Shown in pieces: positions 1 to 10,450 of a stretch of DNA of 64,000 bases (its first letter is position 1; every line of letters starts with the position of its first letter). The stretch comes from CATQHP01 sp965214915 (GTDB taxonomy: Bacteria > Acidobacteriota > Terriglobia > Bryobacterales > UBA6623), in NCBI GenBank assembly GCA_965214915.1, contig CBDCCP010000001.1, forward strand, positions 1,550,001 to 1,614,000. Reading direction: 5' to 3'. The notes under the pieces were generated by a model. The model had not been told where the DNA came from. It saw only the letters and a program-made list of their open reading frames with translations, and did no database searches. Position numbers and translations under genes: made by a program.

Positions 1-772
1 GGAGCAAGGCTTGCGGCTGCGGGAGGGGACGATTCTGGACGCGACGATCATCGCGGCGCCGAGTTCGACGAAGAACAAGAAGCGGAGTCGCGACCCACAG
101 ATGCAGCAGACGAAGAAGGGGAATCAATGGTATTTCGGGATGAAGGCGCATATCGGCGTGGACGCCGAGACGGGGCTGACGCATAGCGTGGCGGCGACGG
201 CGGCGAACGTGGCGGATGTGACCCAAGGGCATGAGTTGCTGCACGGCGGGGAGCGGGAGGTGTGCGCGGATGCGGGTTACCAGGGGATCGACAAGCGCGC
301 GGAGCATCGGGGGCGTAAGGTGCGCTGGCAAGTGGCCTTGAAGGCTGGGCAGCGGCGGCGCTTGGCGGCGGGCAGCGCGGAGGCGCGGGCGGAGCGGCGC
401 AAGGCAGAGGTGCGGGCCAAGGTGGAGCACCCGTTTCTGTACGTGAAGCGGCACTTTGGCTACGCCAAGGTGCGCTATCGCGGCTTGGCCAAGAACCGGG
501 AGCGGATCAGTCTGCTGTTGGGCTTCGCCAATCTGCTGCTTGCCGGGCGCTACGCGACGGCCTGAGCGCCACAATACAGGAGTCGTGCGTCCATGCCGGC
601 GCCAAGCCGCAGAAGCGGAGTCGAAGCCGTCGCTGCGGGGTCAAAAATTGGCGTTGCGAAGTCAAAATCGGCAGGATTCAGCCGCAAAATTCGCCGGCAG
701 CCCGGCTGCAACCGCTCCTTACGGACAACTTCAACCAGCCAACGCGCCAAAACCACTTTATTCAGACTTTCC
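1..772 (+). mobile_element. IS5-family insertion sequence, right-hand part
   Basis: The window opens inside a transposase of the IS5 family. The coding part ends at 565 and about 200 bases of non-coding DNA follow. The likely right end is the stretch TTATTCAGACTTTCC finishing near 771-772. Directly after it lies CTAA (773-776), the usual IS5-type target tetranucleotide, and beyond that the reading frame of a TonB-dependent receptor begins in mid-domain. The boundary is inferred; the left end and left inverted repeat lie outside the window, so neither the terminal repeat nor the target duplication can be confirmed here. Confidence 0.75.
2..565 (+). CDS. IS5-family transposase, C-terminal part (5' end outside window)
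   Basis: This is the DDE transposase that cuts and joins the ends of the IS5-type element. The open frame runs in from the window edge, so only the last 187 or so residues are visible. The piece DATIIAAPSSTKN is the typical IS5 block with the first catalytic Asp. DAGYQG carries the second Asp. The C-terminal catalytic signature R-x3-E-x6-K is seen as RAKVEHPFLYVK, followed by the usual RFGY/KVRYRG-like and LLLGFANLLLA ending. The visible part shows no stop codon or frameshift, so the enzyme may be functional if the left side is intact. The TTG at 11 is only the first possible start inside the window and is not the true start. Confidence 0.9.
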   Translation, partial: EQGLRLREGTILDATIIAAPSSTKNKKRSRDPQMQQTKKGNQWYFGMKAHIGVDAETGLTHSVAATAANVADVTQGHELLHGGEREVCADAGYQGIDKRAEHRGRKVRWQVALKAGQRRRLAAGSAEARAERRKAEVRAKVEHPFLYVKRHFGYAKVRYRGLAKNRERISLLLGFANLLLAGRYATA

Positions 773-3700
773 CTAATATCGAACGCAGTATCTCGACCGA
801 CGAGGTCGGCAACTACACCATTCCGAGCCTGAATCCGGGCGAATACGAGATCACCGTACAGTCCGACGGATTCGCCACATACATCCAGCAGGGCATCGTC
901 CTGCAGACCGGCGACAACCGGCGCATCGATGTCGCGCTGCAGATCGGTCAGCTTACCGAGTCGGTCACCGTCGATGCGCAGTTGGTCACGCTGAACACCG
1001 AGAGCGGCACGATCAAGGGCGACGTGATCGTGATGGAAGAGATCCAGGAGTTGCCGCTCAACGGCCGCGACTTTACCGATTTGGCGTTTTTCACGCCGGG
1101 AGTCGTTCCGGGACGCAGCACGGAGGGTTCGTTCGCCTCCGTCAACGGCGCGCGTCCGACGAACACGAACTTTTACGTGGACGGTTTCGACAACCGTAAC
1201 CCGCGAGACGGGGCGGCGCAGGTGCGGCCCAACATCGACTCGCTGCAGGAGTTCAAGATGGAGACTTCGGGCTATTCCGCCGAATACGGGCGCATGGCCG
1301 GGGGCATCCTGAACATGACGCTGCGTTCGGGCACCAACGACCTTCACGGCAACCTGAGCCACTTCATGCGCAACGAGGCGCTCGACGCGCGCGGTTTCTT
1401 CGAGACGGAAGAGAAGACGCTGCTGCGCCGGAATCAGTTTTCGGCGACCGTCACCGGCCCCATCGAGAAGAACAAGACCTTTTTCATGTTCAGCACCGAG
1501 TTGGTGCGCTACAAACGGGGGGTCTTTCGTTTCGCCAACGTTCCCACGGAATTGGAGAAGCAGGGAGATTTCAGCAAGTCGATCGACATGCTCGATTTGG
1601 ATAACGCCCTGGACGTGACCGATCCGACCGTGCTGCAAGGTCTGCAAGACAGTTTCGTCATCCACGACCGGCTGCTTTCCGGCCCTTGCAACAGCGCCCG
1701 CGTCAACCGCGGGCAGAGGCATGCCTGCTTCCCGAACGACATGGCGCCCGCGTCGCGCCTCAACCCGATTGCCCAGCGGCTGTTGCAACATTACCCGTCC
1801 GGCACTCCGGGGATGGAGTTGGGAACGCAGCGATTCATCTTCAATTACCGCGCCAACGGTTTGGCTACCAACAGCTTCGAAAGCTACATCGGCAAGATCG
1901 ATCACAAGCTGGGAGACAACACCCTGGCCGTCCGCGCGCAGATGCGTTGGCCGCAGAACAGGAACCCTTTCCTCGGCAGCTCCGTGCCCGAGCACGGCGT
2001 CGTCACGAGCGACGACTACAGCTATCTGCTGGGCGCGGACTACACGCACATGTTTTCTGCGAGCGACTTGATGGAATTGCGCTTCGGCTTCACCGGCAAC
2101 AAAACCCGGCAGCGCGGCGCTTTTGCCGGTCAGGACATCGCCTCCGAGCTCGGCCTGGAAAACCTGGTTCCGCCGGAAGAGTTGGCCAAGACGCCGGAAT
2201 TGAACGATTGGCCGCGGTTCGACGTGGCTGCCCATTCTCCGCTCGGCACGATCAACTGGCAGCCCGTGCAGATCGCTACGACGGACTTGCAGACCAGCGC
2301 CAAGTTCACCCACATCCGCCGCGGCCACAACATCAAGTACGGGTTCAACTACAACTACGTGCTCTTCGATCAGCCCAGTTTCCACAACCTGCGCGGCAAC
2401 TACCGCTTCCAGGGGCGGCGCACCAACCACCCGATCGCGGATCTGAACCTGGGTTGGGCGACCTGGGTCAGCCGCCGTTCCGGCGTCAACCGCCCCGAGT
2501 GGCGCCAGCAGGCAATGGGCGCCTTCTTCAACGACGACTGGAAAGTCGCGCGCAAGCTGACGCTGAATCTCGGCGTTCGCTGGGAAGTCAACCGCATGCC
2601 CTGGGACGTCAACGACCGCTTGGGCAGCTACGTGCCCGAGTTGAATCAACTGGTCTTGGCCGGCGACCGCAACCTGCCCGACGACTTCGCCGAACTGGCC
2701 GAAAACTTCGATCTCGCGGGGCGGATTTCAACCGCCGGCGAGCACGGCTTCGGCCGCTCGGTGATCAAGACCGACTGGAACAACTTCGCGCCCCGCGTCG
2801 GCCTGGCCTACCGCCTGACCGACAAGACGGTCGTGCGCACAGGATACGGGATTTTCATGGCCGGGACGATCTTGCACCCGTTCCGCAACAACCTGTCGAA
2901 CCAGTTCCCCTTCGTGATCGATCAGGTCTTCACGGGATCGACAAGCAATCCGAACCTCCTTTCTCTGGGCAACCCGCTGCCGGATAACCGGCGGACGCTC
3001 AGCGCCATATCGAGCGTGGGCATCCAGGCCCGCGGTTTCACCCGCGAGCCGAGCCAGTCGTACCTGCAATCGTGGAGTTTCACCATCGAGCGCGAGCTTT
3101 TCGGCGGAACGGCGGTCGAGATGGACTACCGCGGCTCGAAGGGCACGCACCTGATTCGCCTTTTCGACCTCAATCAACAGTACCGCGGCCTGGAGCCCTT
3201 CCTGGCGGCGCCCGCAGGCGTATTCGGCAGGAGCGCATTCGCGGCGCGCCCCATCGCCGGCTTCGGGCGGATCGATTTCTTCAACACGGGGTCGAACTCC
3301 ATCTACAACGCGTTCAACGTCTCCTGGCGCAAGCGCAGCCGCATAGGGTTTTTCTGGCGCTTGAACTATTCCCTGTCGAAGACGATCGACGACGCCTCGC
3401 GCCTGCAAGGATCGGGCGCGACCGACTTCGCCGGCGCTCTCGATGCGCGCAACCTGCGCCTGGAGCGCGGGCGCTCGGCCTGGGACCGCAAGCATGTCTT
3501 TACCTATGTCGGCTCCTATAATCTGCCCTTCGGCCGCGGCCGAAAGTATGGGACGCGTTGGAAAGGAGCGGTCAACGCTCTGCTGGGCGGCTGGCAGCTT
3601 TCCGGGACGGGCACGGCCTATTCGGGCGGCCCGTTCACCGTCACGTCGGCCTTCGTCAACCCCCACCTCGGCGAGTCGCCGCGGCCGAACCGCCTGCGCG

Positions 3701-4110
3701 ACGGCGCGATCGACAAGCATTCGCAGCCGGGCATCGCCGGCGTCGACTTTCCGTTCTACGATACGTCGGCGTTTGCGGCGGCGCCGGAGTGCCTGGACAG
3801 CCGAGATCCCGCGCTGCGCTCGTGTCCGCCCGGGGCATTTGCGCTGGGCAACTCCGGACGCAACATCCTCGACGGTCCGGGCCTGTTCTCCATGAACGCG
3901 GCGCTGTTGAAGAATTTCCCCTTGAGGGAAGGCATGGCTCTCCAGCTTCGGCTGGAAAGCTTCAACCTGTTCAACCGCACGAACTTCGTGGAGAGCGGCG
4001 CTTTCCGCCGGTTCAACGGCCCCGGCGGCGGCTTCTTCACGCGGGTCGGCAGCATCGGCCGCCAAGGCGGACCGCGCATCTTCCAGTACGCGATAAGGCT
4101 GTGGTTCTAG
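773..4110 (+). pseudogene. TonB-dependent receptor (Oar-like), 5' end removed by IS insertion
   Basis: This is an outer-membrane receptor of the large Oar-like class common in Acidobacteriota, thought to import oligosaccharides or other bulky substrates with TonB energy. The open frame continues upstream of the first usable start (TTG 982). Codons from about 774 read NIERSIST, VGNYTIPSLNPGEYEITV and so on, which is the carboxypeptidase-regulatory-like beta-sandwich that normally opens these proteins, here lacking its first strand and the signal peptide. A plug domain follows (SVNGARPTNTNFYVDGFDNR, about 1138-1203), then a long beta-barrel ending in the aromatic terminus FQYAIRLWF. At over 1,100 remaining residues the body is complete. 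The IS5 element replaces promoter, signal peptide and N-terminus, so export is unlikely. The original N-terminal part may survive on the far side of the IS outside the window. Confidence 0.85.
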
Positions 4111-4186
4111 CAGCGGGAGTCGAGTCCACCGGACTGCGGCTTCCAATACATTCTGTAATCTCTACTCTTCACAACCTCAAAAACAA

Positions 4187-4215
4187 TTGACAAGCCGGGC
4201 GGGCAGCGCTACTTT
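4187..4215 (+). promoter_or_regulatory. Sigma-70-type promoter upstream of the NHL array
   Basis: A perfect -35 hexamer TTGACA (4187-4192) is followed after 17 bases by TACTTT (4210-4215). It lies about 80 bases before the start of the first NHL gene and after the receptor stop, in the only long gap ahead of the array. This is the strongest promoter-like match in the first 17 kb. Confidence 0.6.
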
Positions 4216-4292
4216 AAGCGGCAGCAACGTTCGATGAGCGAGGCGTCGCGGAATTTTTTGTTGTCAAGTTCAAGCAAGCAATGAGGTGAAAA

Positions 4293-7285
4293 ATGAAAAA
4301 GGTCGACCTGTCGGTAATCGACAGAAGCGGAGCGGCGCGGCGACCGGTCCGCCGGTTTTCTTTTCCCCTTCTTTGCGTCTTTCGCCGCTCCGCGCGGCGG
4401 TATTGCTCTCCACTATTCCAGCTTGCGGCCCTCGCCGCGTTGCCGGCGGCGGTTGCCTGGGCGCAGCCCGCGGACGACTGGATCATTGAGACGGTCGCGG
4501 GTCCCGGGAATTTCAGCGGGGACGACGGCGCGGCGACCGCGGCTTGGCTAAGGGCTCCCGCCGGCGTGGCGCTGGACGGTTCGGGCAACCTCTACATCGC
4601 CGATCGAGACAACCGCCGCATCCGCAAGGTGGACGCCGCGGGCAACATTACCACGGTGGCGGGAACCGGGCAGTGTTGCTACAACGGGGACGGCGGCGCG
4701 GCGACTGAGGCGCGGCTACGGAACCCCTATGACGTGGCGCTGGACACCGCCGGCAACCTCTACATCGCCGATAGAAACAACCAGCGCATCCGCAAGGTGG
4801 ACGCCTCTTCGGGCGTCATCACCACGGTGGCGGGAGACGGCACGGCCGGCTTCGGCGGGGACGGCGGCCCAGCGGCCGAGGCGCAACTCCGCAACCCCCA
4901 AGGCGTGGCGCTGGACGCCGCCGGCAACCTCTACATCGCCGATAGAAACAACCACTGCATCCGTAAAGTGGACGCCGCGGGCGTCATCACCACGGTAGCG
5001 GGAGACGGGACGGCCGGCTACAGCGGGGACGGCGGCCCGGCGACCGCGGCGCAGCTCCGGAACCCCCGAGGCGTGGCAGTGGACGGTTCGGGCAACCTCT
5101 ACATCGCCGATCTGGACAACCACTGCATCCGCAAGGTGGACGCCGCGGGCGTCATCGCCACGGTGGCGGGAAACGGGACGGCCGGCCTCAGCGGGAACGA
5201 CGCCGCAGCGACCGCGGCGCGGCTGCGGGCCCCCAAGGCGTGACGGTGGACGGTTCGGGCAACCTCTACATCGCCGATACAGGCAACCACCTCGTCCGCA
5301 AGGTCAACGCTGCGGGCGTCATCGCCACGGCGGCGGGACGTTGGAAGGGCTTCCGCGGGGATGGCGACGCGGCGAATCAGGCGCTGCTGGACACCCCCCA
5401 AGGCGTGGCGCTGGACGCCGCCGGCAACCTCTACATCGCCGATACCAACAACCACCGCATCCGCAAGGCCGACTTCGAAACTACGGGCGCCATCGCTACG
5501 GTAGCGGGAAGCGGGCAGATCGGGGACGACGGCGCGGCGGAAGAGGCGCGGCTGAACTTTCCCCATAACGTGGCGACGGACGGCGCCGGCAACCTCTACA
5601 TCGCCGATGCCGGCAACCACCGCGTGCGCAAGGTGGACGCCTCGGGCGCCATCGCCACGGTGGCGGGAACCGGGGAGTACGGCTACCGCTCCGGGGACGA
5701 AGGCGGCCCGGCGCTTCAGGCGCGGCTAAGCCTTCCCCATAGCGTGGCGACGGACGGCGCCGGCAATCTCTACATCGCCGATACCGCCGGCCGCCGCATC
5801 CGCAAGGTGGACGCCGCGGGCGCCATCACCACGGTGGTGGGAACCGGGGAGTACGGCTCCGGCGGAGACGGCGGCCCGGCGCTTCAGGCGCAGTTGAGCT
5901 TTCCCTCCGGCGTGGCGACGGACGGCGCCGGCAATCTCTACATCGCCGATAGAAACGACCGCCGCATCCGCAAGGTGGACGCCGCGGGCGTCATTACCAC
6001 GGTGGCGGGAACCGGGGAGCAAGGCTTCAGCGGGGACGGCGGCCCGGCGAATCAGGCGCGGTTGAACTTCCCCTATAGCGTGGCGACGGACGGCGCCGGC
6101 AATCTCTACATCGCCGATACCTGGAACCAGCGCATCCGCAAGGTGGACGCCGGCGGCGTCATCGCCACGGTGGCGGGAAGCGGGGAGCGCGGCTACGCCG
6201 GGGACGGCGGTCCGGCGAATCAGGCGCGGTTGAACAATCCCCGAGCCGTGGCGACGGACGGGGCGGGCAACCTCTACATCGCCGACACCACCAACCAGCG
6301 CATCCGCAAGGTGGACGCCGCGGGCATCGTCTCCACGGTGGCGGGAAGAGGGGTATTCGGCGGCTACGCCGGGGACGGCGGCCCGGCGGGAGAGGCGCGG
6401 CTGAACATTCCCTCCGGCGCGGCGCTGGACGGGGCCGGCAACCTCTACATTGCCGATACTTTCAACCACCGCATCCGCAAGGTGACGCCGCCGCCGCCCG
6501 CGAAAGCGCCCACGATCTCCTCGGGCGGGGTCGTGCTCGCCACGGGAACTCCCACTGTGGAGCGCATCTCCCCCAACGCCATCGTTTCCGTTTTCGGACA
6601 GGATTTCGCGGCGGAAGGGACGCAGGAGGCGAGCCCCGCGCTGGACGCCGCGGGCAGGGTCGCCGCCAATCTCGCCGCTACCTGCCTGGAGATCGGCGGC
6701 AAGCGCGTGCCGCTGTTCGCCGTTTTCCCCACGCAGATCAACGCCCAGGCCCCGCATGACTTGCCGCCGGGGCAGGTTCAAGCCGCGGTCATCCGCGGCT
6801 GCGAAGCAGAGGACGCGCAACCCGGTCCGGCGGTAACGGTCGAGGCCGCCGCCGTCTCGCCGGCGTTCTTCAACTTCTCGCTCGACCCCGCAGGGCGCAA
6901 CCCGATCGTAGCCCTGCACGGCGGCGGCCCCGCCCTGGCCGGAGCGCCCGGAGCGGTTCCCGGAGTGGAGTTGACCCCGGCCGAGCCGGGCGAGTACGTC
7001 ACCCTGTACGGAACCGGCTTCGGAGCGACCGAGCCGGCCTTGGAGACGGGCCAAATTCCCGGGGCGGCGGTTCCGCTCGCCGGCGCGGTTACGTTCGCCT
7101 TTGGCGGCATCGAGGTTTCTGCGGAGGACGTTTTGTATGCGGGCGCGTCTCCGTGCTGCGCCGGCCTTTATCAATTCACGGTGCGCGTGCCGGCTGACGT
7201 CCCGGACGGCGACGCGTCCGTCACCGCCGCCGTGCAGGGGGTGGCGACCCCCGAGGGGCCGTTCCTTGCCGTCCGCCGGCAGTGA
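4293..7285 (+). pseudogene. Secreted NHL-repeat protein 1, interrupted by a one-base frameshift
   Basis: Probable secreted beta-propeller protein of unknown ligand. The start ATG 4293 has a good ribosome site (TGAGGTG, 4283-4289). A basic N-terminus and a hydrophobic stretch ending AVAWA-QP form a signal peptide. Twelve NHL-type motifs (GNLYIADxxNxRIRKV) follow, then a proline hinge and a Solibacter-type C-terminal domain with the block VFPTQINAQAPHDL and the GTGFGATEP loop. The frame breaks at 5230-5234: five C where the other repeats of the array predict six, so translation stops at 5243 after four repeats, and repeats 5-12 plus the tail continue in the next frame (to 7285). With one base restored the product is about 997 residues, matching its neighbours. 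It may be a true pseudogene, a phase-variable homopolymer or a sequencing error; the sequence alone cannot decide. Confidence 0.8.
4385..4430 (+). repeat. Heptamer-type interspersed element, copy a
   Basis: CGCTCCGCG-like lead, then GCGGTATTGCTCTCCACTAT and a shortened tail. It lies inside the signal-peptide coding region of NHL gene 1, read in a different frame from the other copies. Confidence 0.6.
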
Positions 7286-10200
7286 AGGAGAACAGTAGAA
7301 CCGTGGGTGAGGGCGGCGCAGCAGAGGAGGCGAAAGAAGCGCGCCGCCGATTTTCTCTCTCCCTGCTTCGCGCCTTTCTCCGCTCCGCGCAAGCGGTCTT
7401 GCTATCCACTATTCACTATTCCACCGGCCGCGCGGCGGCCGTCGCAGCGCTTTGGGCGGCGACGGCCGCCGCGGCCTGGGCGCAGCCCGCGGCCGACTGG
7501 ATCATCGAGACGGTCGCGGGTCCCGGAAATTTCAGAGGGGACGGCGGCGCGGCAACCGAAGCATGGCTGCGCAGCCCCGAAAGCGTGGCGGTGGACGCGG
7601 CGGGCAACCTCTACATCGCCGACAGGGTCAACCGGCGCGTGCGCAAGGTCGACGCCGCGGGCGTCATCACCACGGTGGCGGGAACCGGGGTTGGCGGCTT
7701 CGGCGGGGACGGCGGCCCGGCTGTCGCGGCGCAGCTATACAACCCCTCCGGCGTGGCGGTGGACGCGGCGGGCAACCTCTACATCGCCGACAGGACCAAC
7801 CACCGCGTGCGCAAGGTGGACGCCGCGGGCATCATCACCACGGTGGCGGGAACCGGGGTTGCAGACTTCAGCGGGGACGGCGGCCCGGCTGTCGCGGCGC
7901 AGCTATACAACCCCTCCGGCGTGGCGGTGGACGCGGCGGGCAACCTCTACATCGCCGATACTTTGAACGACGCCATCCGCAAGGTCGACGCCGCGGGCGT
8001 CATCTCCACGGTGGCGGGAACCGGGTACGGCTACAGCGGGGACGGCGGCCCGGCTATCGCGGCGCGGCTATACGATCCCATTGACGTGGCGGTGGACGCA
8101 GCGGGCAACCTCTACATCGCCGACAGGCTCAACCGGCGCGTGCGCAAGGTCGACGCCGCGGGCATCATCACCACGGTGGCGGGAACCGGGGTCGGCGGCT
8201 ACAGCGGGGACGGCGGCCCGGCCGTCGCGGCGCGGCTAAGCCTCTTCTCCAGCGTGGCGGTGGACGCGGCGGGCAACCTCTACATCGTCGATACGAACAA
8301 CCGGCGCATCCGCAAGGTCGACGCCGCGGGCGTCATCACCACAGTGGCGGGAAGCGGGGGAGTCGGCTACGGCGGGGACGGCGGCCCGGCGACCGCGGCG
8401 CGGCTAAACGATCCCGTTGACGTGGCGGTGGACGCGGCGGGCAACCTCTACATCGCCGACAGGCTCAACCATCGCGTCCGCAAGGTCAACGCCGCGGACG
8501 GCGTCATCGTCACGGCGGCGGGAACCGGGGCTGCAGGCTTCGGGGACGGCGGCCCGGCGACCGCGGCGCGGCTGGTCTTCCCCACTCGCGTGGCAGTGGA
8601 CGGGGCGGGCAACCTCTACATCGCCGATACAGGCAACCATCGCGTGCGCAAGGTCAACGCCGCCGGCGTTATCGCCACGGTGGCGGGAACCGGGGAGAGC
8701 GGCTATAACGGGGACGGCGGCCGGGCTGCCGCGGCGCGGCTATACAACCCCGAAGGCGTGGCGCTGGACGGGGCGGGCAACCTCTACATCGCCGACAGGC
8801 TCAACAACCGCGTGCGCAAGGTCGACGCCGCGGGCATCATCGCCACGGTGGCGGGAAGCGGGAGGTACGGCTACAGCGGGGACGGCGGCCCGGCGACCGC
8901 GGCGCGGCTGCGCTGGCCCGAAGGCGTGGCGCTGGACGGAGCGGGCAACCTCTACATCGCCGATAAGAACAGCCATCGCATCCGCAAGGTCGACGCTGCG
9001 GGCGTCATCTTCACGGTGGCGGGAAACGGGACGGCCGGCTACAGCGGGGACGGCGGCCCGGCTGCCGCGGCGCAGTTGAACAGCCCCGAAGACATGGAGG
9101 CGGATGGGGCGGGCAACCTTTACATCGCCGATAAGAACAACCATCGCGTGCGCAAGGTCGACGCTGCGGGCGTCATCTCCACGGTGGCGGGAAGCGGGAC
9201 GGCCGGCTACAGCGGGGACGGCGGCGCGGCTGCCGCGGCGCGGCTGAACCGCCCCGAAGGCGTGGCGCTGGATGGGGCGGGCAACCTCTACATCGCCGAC
9301 AGGACCAACCTGCGCATCCGCAAGGTCGACGCTGCGGGCGTCATCGCTACGGTGGCGGGAAGCGGGGGAGGCGGCTACGGCGGGGACGGCGGCTTGGCCA
9401 CCGCGGCGCGGCTGAACAACCCCTATGACGCGGCGCTGGACGGGGCGGGCAACCTCTACATCGCCGATGGTTGGAACCACCGCATCCGCCGCTTGACGCC
9501 GCCGCTCCCCGAAGGGACTCCCCGGATTTCTGCGGGCGGGGTGGCGCTCGCCACCGGAACCCCCGTCGTGGCCCGCATCTCCCCCAATGCCGTCGTTTCC
9601 GTTTTCGGACAGGATTTCGCGCCGCAAGGGACGCAGGCGGCGAACCCCGCGCCGGCCGGCGCGGGCAGGGTCGGCGCCAATCTCGCCGCTACCTGCCTGG
9701 AGATCGGCGGCAAGCGCGCGCCGCTGTTCGCCGTCTTCCCCACACAGATCAACGCCCAGACGCCGCATGACTTGACGCCGGGGCAGGTTCCGGCCGCGGT
9801 CATCCGCGGCTGCGGCACGAGCGAAGAGCAAAGCGGCCCGGCGGTAACGGTGGAGGCCGCCGCCGTCTCGCCGGCGTTCTTCAACTTCGCCAACAACTCC
9901 GACGGGCGCAACCCGATCGTCGCCGTGCATGGCGGCGGCCCCGCCCTGGCCGGGCAACCCGGATCGATTCCCGGCGTCGAGCTTACCCCGGCCCGGCCGG
10001 GCGAGTACGTCACCCTGTTCGGGACCGGCTTCGGGCCGACCGAGCCTGCCTTGGAGACGGGCCAGATTCCAGGAGCGGCGGCTCTTCTCGCCAACGCGGT
10101 TACGTTCTCCTTTGGCGGCATCGAGGTTCCTGCGCGGGACGTTTTGTATGCGGGCGCGTCTCCGTGCTGCGCCGGCCTTTATCAATTCACGGTGCGCGTG

Positions 10201-10296
10201 CCGGCCGATGTCCCGGACGGCGCCGCCTCGGTCATCGCCGCCGTGCAGGGGGTGGCGACCCCCGAGGGGCCGTTCCTTGCCGTCCGCCGGCAGTGA
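7282..10296 (+). CDS. Secreted NHL-repeat protein 2
   Basis: Intact paralogue of the preceding gene, 1,004 residues from GTG 7282, which overlaps the previous stop by four bases (GTGA). A second GTG at 7303 has an AAGGAG site (7285-7290) 12 bases upstream and is an equally good start. The signal peptide ends in AAAAWA-QP. Twelve GNLYIADxxNxRVRKV motifs are spaced about 54-57 residues apart, each followed by a G-DGGPA-AA-RL segment. They are followed by PPLPEGTP and a Solibacter-type C-terminal domain (VFPTQINAQTPHDL, GTGFGPTEPALETG, ending AVRRQ). Twelve units would fold as two six-bladed propellers if each unit is a blade. The role is unknown; extracellular binding or adhesion is the usual guess for such proteins. 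Tight spacing suggests co-transcription with genes 1, 3 and 4. Confidence 0.85.
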   Translation: MKENSRTVGEGGAAEEAKEARRRFSLSLLRAFLRSAQAVLLSTIHYSTGRAAAVAALWAATAAAAWAQPAADWIIETVAGPGNFRGDGGAATEAWLRSPESVAVDAAGNLYIADRVNRRVRKVDAAGVITTVAGTGVGGFGGDGGPAVAAQLYNPSGVAVDAAGNLYIADRTNHRVRKVDAAGIITTVAGTGVADFSGDGGPAVAAQLYNPSGVAVDAAGNLYIADTLNDAIRKVDAAGVISTVAGTGYGYSGDGGPAIAARLYDPIDVAVDAAGNLYIADRLNRRVRKVDAAGIITTVAGTGVGGYSGDGGPAVAARLSLFSSVAVDAAGNLYIVDTNNRRIRKVDAAGVITTVAGSGGVGYGGDGGPATAARLNDPVDVAVDAAGNLYIADRLNHRVRKVNAADGVIVTAAGTGAAGFGDGGPATAARLVFPTRVAVDGAGNLYIADTGNHRVRKVNAAGVIATVAGTGESGYNGDGGRAAAARLYNPEGVALDGAGNLYIADRLNNRVRKVDAAGIIATVAGSGRYGYSGDGGPATAARLRWPEGVALDGAGNLYIADKNSHRIRKVDAAGVIFTVAGNGTAGYSGDGGPAAAAQLNSPEDMEADGAGNLYIADKNNHRVRKVDAAGVISTVAGSGTAGYSGDGGAAAAARLNRPEGVALDGAGNLYIADRTNLRIRKVDAAGVIATVAGSGGGGYGGDGGLATAARLNNPYDAALDGAGNLYIADGWNHRIRRLTPPLPEGTPRISAGGVALATGTPVVARISPNAVVSVFGQDFAPQGTQAANPAPAGAGRVGANLAATCLEIGGKRAPLFAVFPTQINAQTPHDLTPGQVPAAVIRGCGTSEEQSGPAVTVEAAAVSPAFFNFANNSDGRNPIVAVHGGGPALAGQPGSIPGVELTPARPGEYVTLFGTGFGPTEPALETGQIPGAAALLANAVTFSFGGIEVPARDVLYAGASPCCAGLYQFTVRVPADVPDGAASVIAAVQGVATPEGPFLAVRRQ
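7381..7435 (+). repeat. Heptamer-type interspersed element, copy b
   Basis: CGCTCCGCGC, then GCGGTCTTGCTATCCACTA, TTCACTATTCCACC and GGCCGCGC. It encodes the LLSTIHYSTGR part of the N-terminus of NHL protein 2. Confidence 0.75.
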
Positions 10297-10383
10297 AGTC
10301 GAGCGGATCGGTCATGCGTCGAGCTCCGCTCCGGTTGCCGCTCCGCGGCCCCGACGGACAAAAATCGCCGACAAGGAAATTCG

Positions 10384-10419
10384 ATGGCGACAAACCTGGA
10401 CGGGCGGCGGTACGGTTAG
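10384..10419 (+). other. Possible 11-codon upstream reading frame
   Basis: An ATG preceded at ideal distance by AAGGAA (10373-10378) opens an 11-codon frame (MATNLDGRRYG) ending 31 bases before the start of NHL gene 3. It may be translated, but nothing else supports it. Confidence 0.2.
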
Positions 10420-10450
10420 GCTGCCGCAGGCGGAACGGAGGTGTTTTTCG

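Noticed and set aside
550..2649. Antisense frame of about 700 codons over the receptor, and another at 2728-4146
   Set aside because: The sense frame has clear plug and barrel motifs; the antisense proteins have none.
5225..5245. Programmed frameshift in NHL gene 1
   Set aside because: No slippery heptamer or downstream stem seen; paralogues need no shift. A simple indel in a C run is enough.
9929..10450. Upstream extension of NHL gene 3 to 9929
   Set aside because: It overlaps the well-supported end of gene 2 in another frame and shows no signal-peptide or domain character; ATG 10451 has a good ribosome site.
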